64,000 nt of DNA, taken from assembly GCA_016219875.1 (NCBI GenBank), contig JACRJZ010000021.1, positions 62,001-126,000 on the forward strand, in the 5' to 3' direction. Source of the stretch: Verrucomicrobiota bacterium (lineage in GTDB: Bacteria; Verrucomicrobiota; Verrucomicrobiia; Limisphaerales; JACRJZ01). This document shows, piece by piece, positions 27,901-35,033 of this stretch. The position numbers were made by a program, and so were the translations under genes. Each line of letters opens with the position of its first letter. The stretch's first letter is position 1. The notes under the pieces are model-generated. The model was not told the DNA's origin. It searched no databases and saw only the letters and a program-made list of their open reading frames with translations.

Positions 27901-28408
27901 GCATCTGTCGGGCGATGACATCCCCTGTTTCCTCCGCTCTTTCCTGAACGGTTATGCGATCGACATCCTGCCGAACGAAGGCTACGTCTTCAACGAGCAC
28001 GCCACCCGCGGGCCACCGGACAAAATCTTCGAAGAAGCCGCGTTTCTGGAACGCTTCCGCGGCCTGCTGGTCTGGGAAGATGGCCCGAACCTCTGGCTGG
28101 CCCGCGGCACGCCTCGCGCCTGGCTGGAACAGGGCCAGAGAATCTCGGTGAAGAACGCGCCGACCCACTTTGGGCCGGTCGATTTCGAGATCGTGTCTGA
28201 CGTGGACCACGGCCGGATCAAGGCCACGCTCAAGATGCCCTCCCGCCATCCGGCCACGCCGGTGTGGTTACGGCTGCGGCACCCCAGGACCGCCCCCATC
28301 CGAGGCGTGACGGTCAACGGCCGGGATTACCCGGACTTCGACCCGGCCCGGGAAGTCGTAAAGTTACACACCCTGACGGGAAGCGTGAGTGTCGAGGTCA
28401 GATACTGA
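24977..28408 (+). CDS. Large exported (alpha/alpha)6 glycosidase-like protein, uncharacterised
   Basis: An 1143-residue protein with a signal peptide (LARFGLLMAGSLLATVDVVAAA). The first 370 residues are beta-rich and unrecognised. Residues about 380-520 look like a galactose-binding/NPCBM-type module (SPITGRVKIKARVAHAQKGG, AVEPGDTISLIVGPKG). Residues about 640-1050 form a six-hairpin toroid typical of glycosidases: NLGVWHLLRHCQKHPENGRLW, GFDQWLSLPL, HAFGPGSIGWALTEHYWLTG, WLRACAPRIKANAEWMLRQR, ECEGYYWVSVARLA. Acidic residues in the toroid could be catalytic but no known family signature was recognised. It is the last gene of the plus-strand series 113 bases after the GH51-like gene, so a role in plant-glycan breakdown is inferred. 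Confidence 0.8.
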   Translation: MTKRLARFGLLMAGSLLATVDVVAAAPDVLEKPAVTIPPPQDFGLLAGTPADIAPSAYQYRADRMPGDNPPESWLALIWYAHQALNKPVDVNAPAIKQVLCGLLWEEIRPVQRVELTWSADLKRRPAPGDVTITTLENKGTASSWWNNLEAVPKSIKATLSNEGRTYLYDLPTETCGIVVSVAGARSASEYEVPSVRVLVADLWKKMDLEIEWGFDSTTVDKDYSGRVETYDGRIGALRPLDGDVSTTATDSSSWRSVGQGPARRGLKASLLYIGTAQWRRVQPHTSQPDDVARTIVTLWTKAGNFSFLAADLENGPILAPEYGFFIRRTSPLAVPPAKPVPDLRVPRALLTSRMTAIASSAELLGWGSDSTPWFGGNPAGQPVSVKGITVPARSLAMHPGPAQNVAAGWRSPITGRVKIKARVAHAQKGGNGIDWWIAHQTKTQRQHLAHGITDGSGAQTIPPEADAQSLSEVAVEPGDTISLIVGPKGTHYCDTTLIELVITEVGGPERVWNLTQNVISTLLAGNPHADGLGRAEVWHFYAEKSVATSQPIPSQPPLVLASQAASAREFIAELQARKQSTIRQRTRAREEQTWEGAVTAMRGTNLPPHPMPPKEFEPPMQVQVPSERLTAQWNLGVWHLLRHCQKHPENGRLWFNDHPYGILGAETYLILAALDVMGSHRAAADGFDQWLSLPLDPNSKGHHEWALLDRPNGLFTEGHGCLTHAVGPPGVGGQMDGVHAFGPGSIGWALTEHYWLTGDTNWLRACAPRIKANAEWMLRQRRVLSNLVPGGERLWCKGLQPALQVTPDSGGLWMQFYECEGYYWVSVARLAATLSVIDPEGGAKLQAEAEAYRRDLRAAVDRSVALSPVVPVRDGTFHSVIPFACYVRGLGTGAWGWQRDGSGEHVGPLYWETVQSAAALISPAGLLSPHDARVQGYLDVLEDRLLLENPRGGRRDWFQAGWQHQAGLERTANLHLSGDDIPCFLRSFLNGYAIDILPNEGYVFNEHATRGPPDKIFEEAAFLERFRGLLVWEDGPNLWLARGTPRAWLEQGQRISVKNAPTHFGPVDFEIVSDVDHGRIKATLKMPSRHPATPVWLRLRHPRTAPIRGVTVNGRDYPDFDPAREVVKLHTLTGSVSVEVRY

Positions 28409-28519
28409 CGGAGGCTGCCGGCGTCGAATTGAAGTGCGCCACTGGTCGCACGCCAACCTTGCCATTGAGAAGGGCGGTCCCGAAGCCGCGACGCTGCCGG
28501 CGGAGTTGCGGGCGAACCT

Positions 28520-30061
28520 TCACCCCAGCTTCCTCAACTCTGTCTGCATTTCCTTCAGGGCCGGATACAGCCGCTGAAAAATCTGGAAGCGCTCGCGGTA
28601 TTGCGCGGTGAGACGGAGGTCCGGCTCCAGCACGCGCCCCGCGCGGTACACGCGCTCGAACGCTTCCTGTTCGTCCCGATACAGCCCCACGCCGATGCCG
28701 GCAAGGATGGCGGCGCCCAGCGGCGTGGCTTCTTCGATCTGCGGAATCTCAAACGGCTTGCCCACCATGTCGGCTTTGTTCTGCGTCCAGAAAGCGTTTT
28801 GCGCACCGCCGCCGACAGCCACGAAGCGCTCGGGCGTGACGCCGAGAGACGATTGCAGGCCGGCGAGCATCTGGAGGAACTGGTAGTTCAAGCCCTCGAC
28901 CATCGCGCGCAGCAGATGGCCTTTGCCGGTGATGTTGCGCAGGCCCACGAATGCGCCGCTCGAATTCGGGTCCACCACGGGGATGGTGCTGCCGGAGAAA
29001 TGCGGCAGGAACATCACGCCGCCGGCGCCCGCTGGCACTTCCTTGGCCGCGGCCATCAGGTAATCCCAATCCACGCCGCCTTCCTTCTGGGCGCGTTGCT
29101 CTTCTTCGAAGCCGAAGTGTTTGCGAAACCATCCGAGCATGTCACCGGCGACGACGCACCCAATGCCCGCGTAACGATCGCGCGCAACGTGCGAATCGAT
29201 CCACCAGCCCGTAGCGCCAGTTTCAGGTGTGAGCACCGGACGGTCGAGAGCGGTCAGGACCATCTCCCAGGTGCCCACGATGTTGAGCACCACGCCGGGG
29301 CGAAACGCGCCCGCCGGCAGAGCGCCGCACAGCATATCGTGTCCGCCCAGCACCACCGGTGTGCCGACGCGCAGGCCGGTGGCGGCCGCCGCTTTCGCGT
29401 GGACAGCGCCAATGACGGTGCCGCTGGGTTTCGGATCGGCCAGCAACGCGCGATCGATGCCGGAGAGGTTGAGGAGTTCGTCCGAGTAGGCCCGGCGGGT
29501 TTGATCGAAGAGCAGCGTGCTGGACGCCATGCTGTAGTCAGTGGCTTTCTCACCGCAGAGCATGAAGTTGACGAAATCCTCGATGAGAAGCCACTTGTCG
29601 GTCTGCGCGAGAATCTTCGGTTCGTGCTCGCGCATCCAGAGAATCCGCAGCGCCGTATTGAAGGCCCAAACCGGATTCCCGCCGATGGAGAATTGCTTCT
29701 CCGCACCGACGTGTTGCAGCCACCACTGCTGCTGCGGCGCGGTGCGCGGGCAGTGCCAACTGATGAACGGATAGAGCCAGCGCCCGTCCTTGCCGATGGG
29801 CACGCCATCCATGCCCATCCCCGTCACCGCGACGGCTTTGATGTCGCCGGGATTCTTAATTCGCGAGGTGGCTTCGCGGAGAGATTCGCAGACGCCGCCC
29901 CAGATTTGTTCAGGCCGCCAGATAGCCCAATCTGGATGTTCTGAAGACGGGTGAACCAATTCCGTCGGACGGCTGGCGTGGGCCACGGCGTGGCCGTCAA
30001 GGTCGTAGATGACGGCTTTCAGGCTCGTGGAGCCGAGATCAATTCCTGCGAGGTGGGGCAT
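28520..30061 (-). CDS. FGGY-family carbohydrate kinase, xylulokinase-like
   Basis: A 513-residue cytoplasmic sugar kinase. The actin-fold ATPase starts with GIDLGSTSLKAVIYDLDG. The sugar-binding region has VAVTGMGMDGVPIG and WHCPRTAPQQQWW, the catalytic Asp lies in GGHDMLCGALPAGA, and the C-terminal half has FLPHFSGSTIPVVDPN and the adenine loop AVGGGAQNAFWTQ with ATPLGAAILAG. Family members phosphorylate xylulose, ribulose, fuculose, glycerol and others, and fine specificity is not clear here; the pentose-rich setting favours a ketopentose. It is transcribed after the HzsA-like gene with a 4-base gap, so the two share an mRNA. It converges with the upstream glycosidase gene over a 111-base gap without an obvious terminator. 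Confidence 0.92.
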   Translation of the reverse strand: MPHLAGIDLGSTSLKAVIYDLDGHAVAHASRPTELVHPSSEHPDWAIWRPEQIWGGVCESLREATSRIKNPGDIKAVAVTGMGMDGVPIGKDGRWLYPFISWHCPRTAPQQQWWLQHVGAEKQFSIGGNPVWAFNTALRILWMREHEPKILAQTDKWLLIEDFVNFMLCGEKATDYSMASSTLLFDQTRRAYSDELLNLSGIDRALLADPKPSGTVIGAVHAKAAAATGLRVGTPVVLGGHDMLCGALPAGAFRPGVVLNIVGTWEMVLTALDRPVLTPETGATGWWIDSHVARDRYAGIGCVVAGDMLGWFRKHFGFEEEQRAQKEGGVDWDYLMAAAKEVPAGAGGVMFLPHFSGSTIPVVDPNSSGAFVGLRNITGKGHLLRAMVEGLNYQFLQMLAGLQSSLGVTPERFVAVGGGAQNAFWTQNKADMVGKPFEIPQIEEATPLGAAILAGIGVGLYRDEQEAFERVYRAGRVLEPDLRLTAQYRERFQIFQRLYPALKEMQTELRKLG

Positions 30062-30065
30062 GAAC

Positions 30066-33000
30066 TTACAGTTTTTCCGGCTTCTTTTTGGCGGCTTCGG
30101 CCAGTTCAGCAGCGGCGAGCGGGCGGTGGTAAATCTTCACGCCTGCAATCCGGCCGGTGACTCGGAAATCATCGCCGGGGCTGGCGCTGTATTGGCCGAT
30201 GTGCAGTTCGCCGGGCCAGGCATCGGTTTTCACCGGGCCTTTCGCTTCCGCGACCTGCGCGCCGTCCTCGAAGAGCCGCAGGTTCTGGCCATCATAGATC
30301 GCAGCCAGATGGACCCAACGGCCCACGGCAGTCTTGCCGCCGTCGCAATCCACGCCGCCGACATGCCAGCGCCAGCGTTCGCCGAGGCGTTGCAGGAACC
30401 AGCCGGCACCCCGCCACTCGCCGCAACTCACCAGCACCGGGGACTTGCCCGGCTGGTCGAGCCAGACCCAGCACTCGATGGAGAGCGGCTGGCCCAACTC
30501 GAATTCGCTCCGGTGCGGAAAGGTGAGATGGCCTCCGTCCTTCAACTCCAGAATTCCATCCGCGCAGCGGGCCTTGTCGTGCTGAGCAGCAGGAAAGCTC
30601 TCGCCGTCATACAGAATTCCGCGCGCGCCCTGGCCCAGCGCCGCTGTGAACACAGGTTCCTGAATGACCACCGCGGAAGCCGTGACGGTCTTGGTCGGTT
30701 TGCTTTCCAGCCCGCGCGCGCTGACGGCGCGGACCACGTAGTCGAAGGAAGCCCGCGTCTCCAGTCCGCTGTCGGTGAAGGAAAGCAGGCGAACGGGTTT
30801 CGCGGTGAGCTTCTGCAGTTCCTTCGATCCAGACGGACGGCGATACACGTGGTAGCCGGCGCAACCGCCCGATGGTGCCTCCCATTGCAGGCGGATGGAA
30901 CAGGACGCGGGCGTGGCCTGCAAAGCCGCCGGTGCGCGCGGCGGCGTGGGGCGAGGCACGGCGACGCTGGCATAGCTCGGCTGGCTGCGCTTCGCATCAG
31001 CAACTAGCACGAGGGCGTAATGCTGCCGTCCTTTGGGCGCAAGCTTGTCAGAGAAATCGAACCGGTTGGTTTGAACAACGAGCGTCGCTGCGCTGGGCGT
31101 GAAATTCCGTTCGGCGCTGCGGTGAAGTTCGGCCTCAAGGCCAATCGTCCGCGCAGACCGCTCCCACGCCAGATGAACCACGCCGTCGTCGTCCGCCACC
31201 GCCTTCAGCGTCGGCGCGGTGGCCGGCACGGGCGGCGGAACGAACTGCCGGCTCGCGCCCGCGATGACCTCGGCCCCGGGCATGTCCACGCGCGGAGCGG
31301 CCAGCGCTTCGTCGCGGCCCCGGCGAATGGCCGCGAGCATCTTTTGGTAAGGCGCGTCCTTGACCGAGGTGAAGCTCACCACGGATGCGCTGTTCGTGTC
31401 GCCGCGCGCCAGTTCGCGGCGCGGAAAATCCTGGACCGGTTTGACGGCGTGGGCGTAGCCATCAACGAGCAACCGGATGCGCTGTTGCTTCGCGTCCACT
31501 TTGCGATCCCGACAGAGGCCCAGCCCGTAGCCTTTCGCATCCTTGGGCAGCGGTGCACGGAGAATGCGACTGAACTCAGGCTCACGCAGGTTGAACCAGT
31601 CGCTTTCAAAGCGGGCGATGCCATTGGTGCCGCCGTGGCACTTCGCACAACCGGCAGATTCCATCACTGAAACGAGACGTTGCTTGGTGGACTTCCACGC
31701 CGGAGTCGCGCAGCCGCTCGGCGAGTAATCCCAACTGCCGTGATAAAGGCCGTTGCTGTCAATCCACGCCATCAGCAGATCGCGCTCGGGCCGCGTGAGT
31801 TTCCCGAGGCGCCCACCGTGGCCGGACATCAGGAGTTGGGCCAGCGGCGCGGCGCCGGAGCCGTGGCGGCGCGGAGGGAGAAGTTGAGAGGAGCCATGGG
31901 CCGTGCCGTTCATGCAATCAATGCCGGCAATCCAGTAAGCCTCCAACTGCGACTCGCGGCGGTTGACGAGGTTCTCGTAGCTGATGTTGAAATGCTCCGT
32001 CCAGCCGCCGGACAAATCCAGGCCCGCCGCGATGCCCTTCTTCCCGCCGTGGCAACTCACGCAGTGCTTGTCGAGGATCGGCTGCACGAGGCTTGGGTAA
32101 TCCATGAATCCGCTGCCCCACGACTCGGGCTGCGGACGGGAGGGTTCGCCGCGAGCAATCTCCGGCGTGGAGCGTCCGGGAACCGGTGTGGCCGCCTTGT
32201 GCTCATGGCAACCGATGCACGAACGCGTGACCCCGGGCGCGGCTTGCACGAACGTCCTCATGCTTTGAACGAGACGCCCCTCGCCATCCAGCGCCTGGAG
32301 GTAGAGCGCGCGGCCCGACGGCGCCTCGAAGTAAGCCGAGCCTTTCTCGTCTACTGGCACCACCCCGAGATAGTTCTTCACGCTGAATGCCAGCGCGGCG
32401 CTGACCAAGAAGGTCTGGTTGTAAGGATTGGCACCGGAGTGCGTGGCGCTGACGCGCGAGGTCTCCTCGATGACGCGCAGCGACTTCACTTCGCCGCGCT
32501 TCACGCCGTCCAGACCCTGATAGATATCCTGCACGAAGAACCTTCCGGTCGTCGCGCCGGGAACAGTGGCCGGCTGAATCACGGACGGAACCGGCCGCGC
32601 TTTGACCAGCATCGGCGAGTGCAGGCAGATGTTCGTGTCGGACATCAGGACGAAGCGATGCCCGGCGCGGTCCATCAATTCGAGGACGTTGCGCTTGTGG
32701 GCGGCGGGGCGTCCGCTGAAGAGCACGACGTTCTCCGAGATCGGCCAAGGCTCGCAGGAATCGCCCGTGTCAGTTGTAGGCTTGTCGGGGTGCTCCAGGT
32801 TGACGATGGCTTGCGGACCGTTCTTGCCCAGGCGCGGATCAATGAAGGCGATGCTGCCGCGCGGCGGCGCGTTGTGCTTGGCGAAGGTGCCCACGATGAG
32901 ATGCGAATTCGGCACAGGCCGCGCGTCGAGGATGGCCTCCGGGAAGACCATGTTGTTGGCGAAGAGCGCGGTTTCCTCCGTACCGTCCGGATGGACCGTC

Positions 33001-33785
33001 CAGAGCGATTGGATGGTCAGCGCGTTTTTGTCCACGTATTCCCAGCGGCCAAAGACGATGCGGCCATCCGGCAGCACGCTGGGGTCAAACTCATTGACGT
33101 TGTTGACGGAGATCGGATGCAAATCGGAGCCGTCGGCGTTCATCACGTGCAGGATGCTGACGCCTTCGTTGGCGCAGGGGACGAGCCCGCTGGGACGGGT
33201 GGAGAGAAACACAATGCGGCCATCCGGCAGGTAGGCGGGGGCGATGTCGTGCTGACCGCTGTGCGCGCCCTTGTAGCTGACGCAGGTGAGAGCGGGATTG
33301 GCCACGCGGCGCAGCCCCTGGCCATCGATGCCGATTTCGTAAATGCACGTGCTAGCGTCAGGTTTGCCTTTGAAGCAAAAAAGCAGCTTCGTCGCGTCCC
33401 AGGAAAGCTCCGGATGCGTATAGACGCCTTCGCCGAGCGTTCCCGGCGTGGTGGGATCAATGACGGGACGAATTTTCCACTCGGCCCGCGGGGCCTGCGG
33501 ATTCTCCAGCACGTAGATGCCGCCTCCTCCCGGCGGCCATTTGTAGTACGTGTCGTAGATGTGAATGCCGGTGTAGGAATGGCGCTTCACGAAGAGCAGC
33601 GGAGCATCCAGCAGTTTCACCAACTCCTTCGCGGCTGCACTGGGCTGGAACTGTGCGGCGGGTGGAGCCAGCGGCTTTGTCACCGGCTTGGTCTCGGCCG
33701 CAACCGTGAAGACCTCCACGAAAAAAACGGGGGCGGCAGCCAAGGCGGCGATGACCAGTCGCGCAATTCTAGGAATCTTCATCAT
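30066..33785 (-). CDS. HzsA-related multihaem c-type protein with Fn3 and LamG domains
   Basis: A 1239-residue exported protein (signal LVIAALAAAPVFFVEVFTVAA). The N-terminal half is a beta-propeller resembling the hydrazine synthase alpha-subunit family (PLLFVKRHSYTGIHIYDTYY, WDATKLLFCFKGKPDASTC, YLPDGRIVFLSTR, LPDGRIVFGRWEYVDKN). Three haem c sites follow: C523-x2-C526-H, C575-x2-C578-H (HCVSCHGG) and C713-x2-C716-H. After these come a fibronectin-III-like stretch (LQWEAPSGGCAGYHVYRR) and a C-terminal LamG-like domain (SIECWVWLD). Relatives are common in Planctomycetota and Verrucomicrobiota and do not imply anammox. A redox or sensing role at the cell surface is inference. It leads a two-gene unit with the FGGY kinase. 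A long frame on the opposite strand is only its shadow. Confidence 0.82.
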   Translation of the reverse strand: MMKIPRIARLVIAALAAAPVFFVEVFTVAAETKPVTKPLAPPAAQFQPSAAAKELVKLLDAPLLFVKRHSYTGIHIYDTYYKWPPGGGGIYVLENPQAPRAEWKIRPVIDPTTPGTLGEGVYTHPELSWDATKLLFCFKGKPDASTCIYEIGIDGQGLRRVANPALTCVSYKGAHSGQHDIAPAYLPDGRIVFLSTRPSGLVPCANEGVSILHVMNADGSDLHPISVNNVNEFDPSVLPDGRIVFGRWEYVDKNALTIQSLWTVHPDGTEETALFANNMVFPEAILDARPVPNSHLIVGTFAKHNAPPRGSIAFIDPRLGKNGPQAIVNLEHPDKPTTDTGDSCEPWPISENVVLFSGRPAAHKRNVLELMDRAGHRFVLMSDTNICLHSPMLVKARPVPSVIQPATVPGATTGRFFVQDIYQGLDGVKRGEVKSLRVIEETSRVSATHSGANPYNQTFLVSAALAFSVKNYLGVVPVDEKGSAYFEAPSGRALYLQALDGEGRLVQSMRTFVQAAPGVTRSCIGCHEHKAATPVPGRSTPEIARGEPSRPQPESWGSGFMDYPSLVQPILDKHCVSCHGGKKGIAAGLDLSGGWTEHFNISYENLVNRRESQLEAYWIAGIDCMNGTAHGSSQLLPPRRHGSGAAPLAQLLMSGHGGRLGKLTRPERDLLMAWIDSNGLYHGSWDYSPSGCATPAWKSTKQRLVSVMESAGCAKCHGGTNGIARFESDWFNLREPEFSRILRAPLPKDAKGYGLGLCRDRKVDAKQQRIRLLVDGYAHAVKPVQDFPRRELARGDTNSASVVSFTSVKDAPYQKMLAAIRRGRDEALAAPRVDMPGAEVIAGASRQFVPPPVPATAPTLKAVADDDGVVHLAWERSARTIGLEAELHRSAERNFTPSAATLVVQTNRFDFSDKLAPKGRQHYALVLVADAKRSQPSYASVAVPRPTPPRAPAALQATPASCSIRLQWEAPSGGCAGYHVYRRPSGSKELQKLTAKPVRLLSFTDSGLETRASFDYVVRAVSARGLESKPTKTVTASAVVIQEPVFTAALGQGARGILYDGESFPAAQHDKARCADGILELKDGGHLTFPHRSEFELGQPLSIECWVWLDQPGKSPVLVSCGEWRGAGWFLQRLGERWRWHVGGVDCDGGKTAVGRWVHLAAIYDGQNLRLFEDGAQVAEAKGPVKTDAWPGELHIGQYSASPGDDFRVTGRIAGVKIYHRPLAAAELAEAAKKKPEKL

Positions 33786-33839
33786 CGTGTTACCGAGGAT
33801 GGACTGGTTTCGGGCGATTCATGTTCAGGAAACCAGTTC

Positions 33840-34913
33840 TCAGGAGAACGCGGCTACCGCGCCCGAGTGCTCCCACCCGTCCAGACGGATCGGATAGCGC
33901 CCGTAGGTACGGATGGCGTTCCACATCGCCAGATAATTGCCCGGCTTCACGCCGGAGTGAATGCTGTTGCTCGATGAAACGATTAGCCCGCCGCCGGCCG
34001 CGGCTTTGCGAAGGACGCTGATCGTTTCTTCCACCACCTGCTTTTCCGTGCCGTTGGTCAGCGTGTGGGCGCAGTCCACGTTGCCCTTGAGGGCCAGCTT
34101 GCCGCCGAGACGCTGTTTCATGTCGCCGATGTCGAGGCCAGCGATCGGATCAATCGGGTCGAGCGCATCCATCCCGGCTTCCACAATCTGATCGAGAATG
34201 GGCAGGATGTTGCCGTCGGTGTGTTTGATGACGGGCAGGCCCAGTTCTTTGAAGCCGGTCACCACGCGCTTGAGTTGTGGCGCGAGGAAGTCGCGGAACA
34301 TCTTCGGCGAGACAAACGGGCGTTCGGTGGAAGCGTAGTCGTCGCCAGTGAAAACAAAATCGGCTCCGCGCTGCGCGACTTCCTTCGCCAGTTCCAGATT
34401 TGTCGTCACCGAAAGCTCCACGAGGGCGCGCACCAGTTCCGGCTCCTCGCCGAACGCCGCCATCAGGTTCTCAAAGCCCATGAGGTTGCGCGGCACGGAG
34501 AGCACGTCATTGAGATGCACGCCGATGGCCAGCTTGCCTTTGTAGCGGCTCACCACCTTCTCCAGGCTGGCGAAGCGTCCCGGCGCGTGCGGATCGGGCG
34601 CCTGGTATCGGTCCAGGTCGGCCGGTGTCTGGATCGGTCCGCTGACGGGCATGGCGTATTCCTCGGCGGAGTATTCCAGGATGGTGCCCCACTCGTTGCG
34701 GACGCGGTTCGGCGCGACCTGCTCCCGCCGGTAATCCGGCGCGGTCAGAATGGCGTCCAGCCCCATGCGGACGGTGAATTCCTCCATCGTGCTGCCGAGG
34801 CAGATCGCGTCGCGCACCCGCCGGTCAATGATCCATTCGAAATGCGGGACGCGATCCGGCTCCTCCCGGCGAAGCGTTCGCAAGACACGTTCTGCTGAAG
34901 TCATTTCTTTCAT
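33840..34913 (-). CDS. Uroporphyrinogen decarboxylase (UroD)-family protein
   Basis: About 357 residues of the UroD/MtaA superfamily. Blocks seen are TSAERVLRTLRREEPDRVPHF, MGLDAILTAPDY, FVFTGDDYASTERPFVSPKM, LPVIKHTDGNILPILDQIVEAGMDALDPID, KLALKGNVDCAHTL and GGLIVSSSNSIHSGVKPGNY. The H-x-D-G and G-x-x-D segments are more like MtaA-type methyltransferase relatives than true HemE, so haem synthesis is unlikely. This subgroup is common in Verrucomicrobia and Lentisphaerae and is uncharacterised. A frame extends to 35012, but the ATG at 34913 (followed by MKEMTSAERV) fits the family. It is divergent from the next HzsA-like gene across a 120-base gap that must hold both promoters. Confidence 0.85.
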   Translation of the reverse strand: MKEMTSAERVLRTLRREEPDRVPHFEWIIDRRVRDAICLGSTMEEFTVRMGLDAILTAPDYRREQVAPNRVRNEWGTILEYSAEEYAMPVSGPIQTPADLDRYQAPDPHAPGRFASLEKVVSRYKGKLAIGVHLNDVLSVPRNLMGFENLMAAFGEEPELVRALVELSVTTNLELAKEVAQRGADFVFTGDDYASTERPFVSPKMFRDFLAPQLKRVVTGFKELGLPVIKHTDGNILPILDQIVEAGMDALDPIDPIAGLDIGDMKQRLGGKLALKGNVDCAHTLTNGTEKQVVEETISVLRKAAAGGGLIVSSSNSIHSGVKPGNYLAMWNAIRTYGRYPIRLDGWEHSGAVAAFS

Positions 34914-35033
34914 TCGGTTTCGGTCCGGAGAATAACGACGAGACAGGCGCAACGCACGAAATGATTCGTTCCCTGGGAATTGCCCTGGAAAATGCGATTG
35001 TTGCCAAGGCATTCTTCTGACACGCTATCCGCC

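Noticed and set aside
28520..30061. Assignment as xylulokinase xylB
   Set aside because: FGGY kinases share these motifs over many sugars; only the family is supported, so no symbol is given.
31680..33977. 765-codon plus-strand frame antisense to the first HzsA-like gene
   Set aside because: It has no recognisable domain and mirrors the codon bias of the real minus-strand gene, which has haem motifs and a signal peptide.
33840..34913. Haem biosynthesis enzyme HemE
   Set aside because: The motifs are closer to MtaA-like members of the superfamily and no other haem synthesis gene is nearby.
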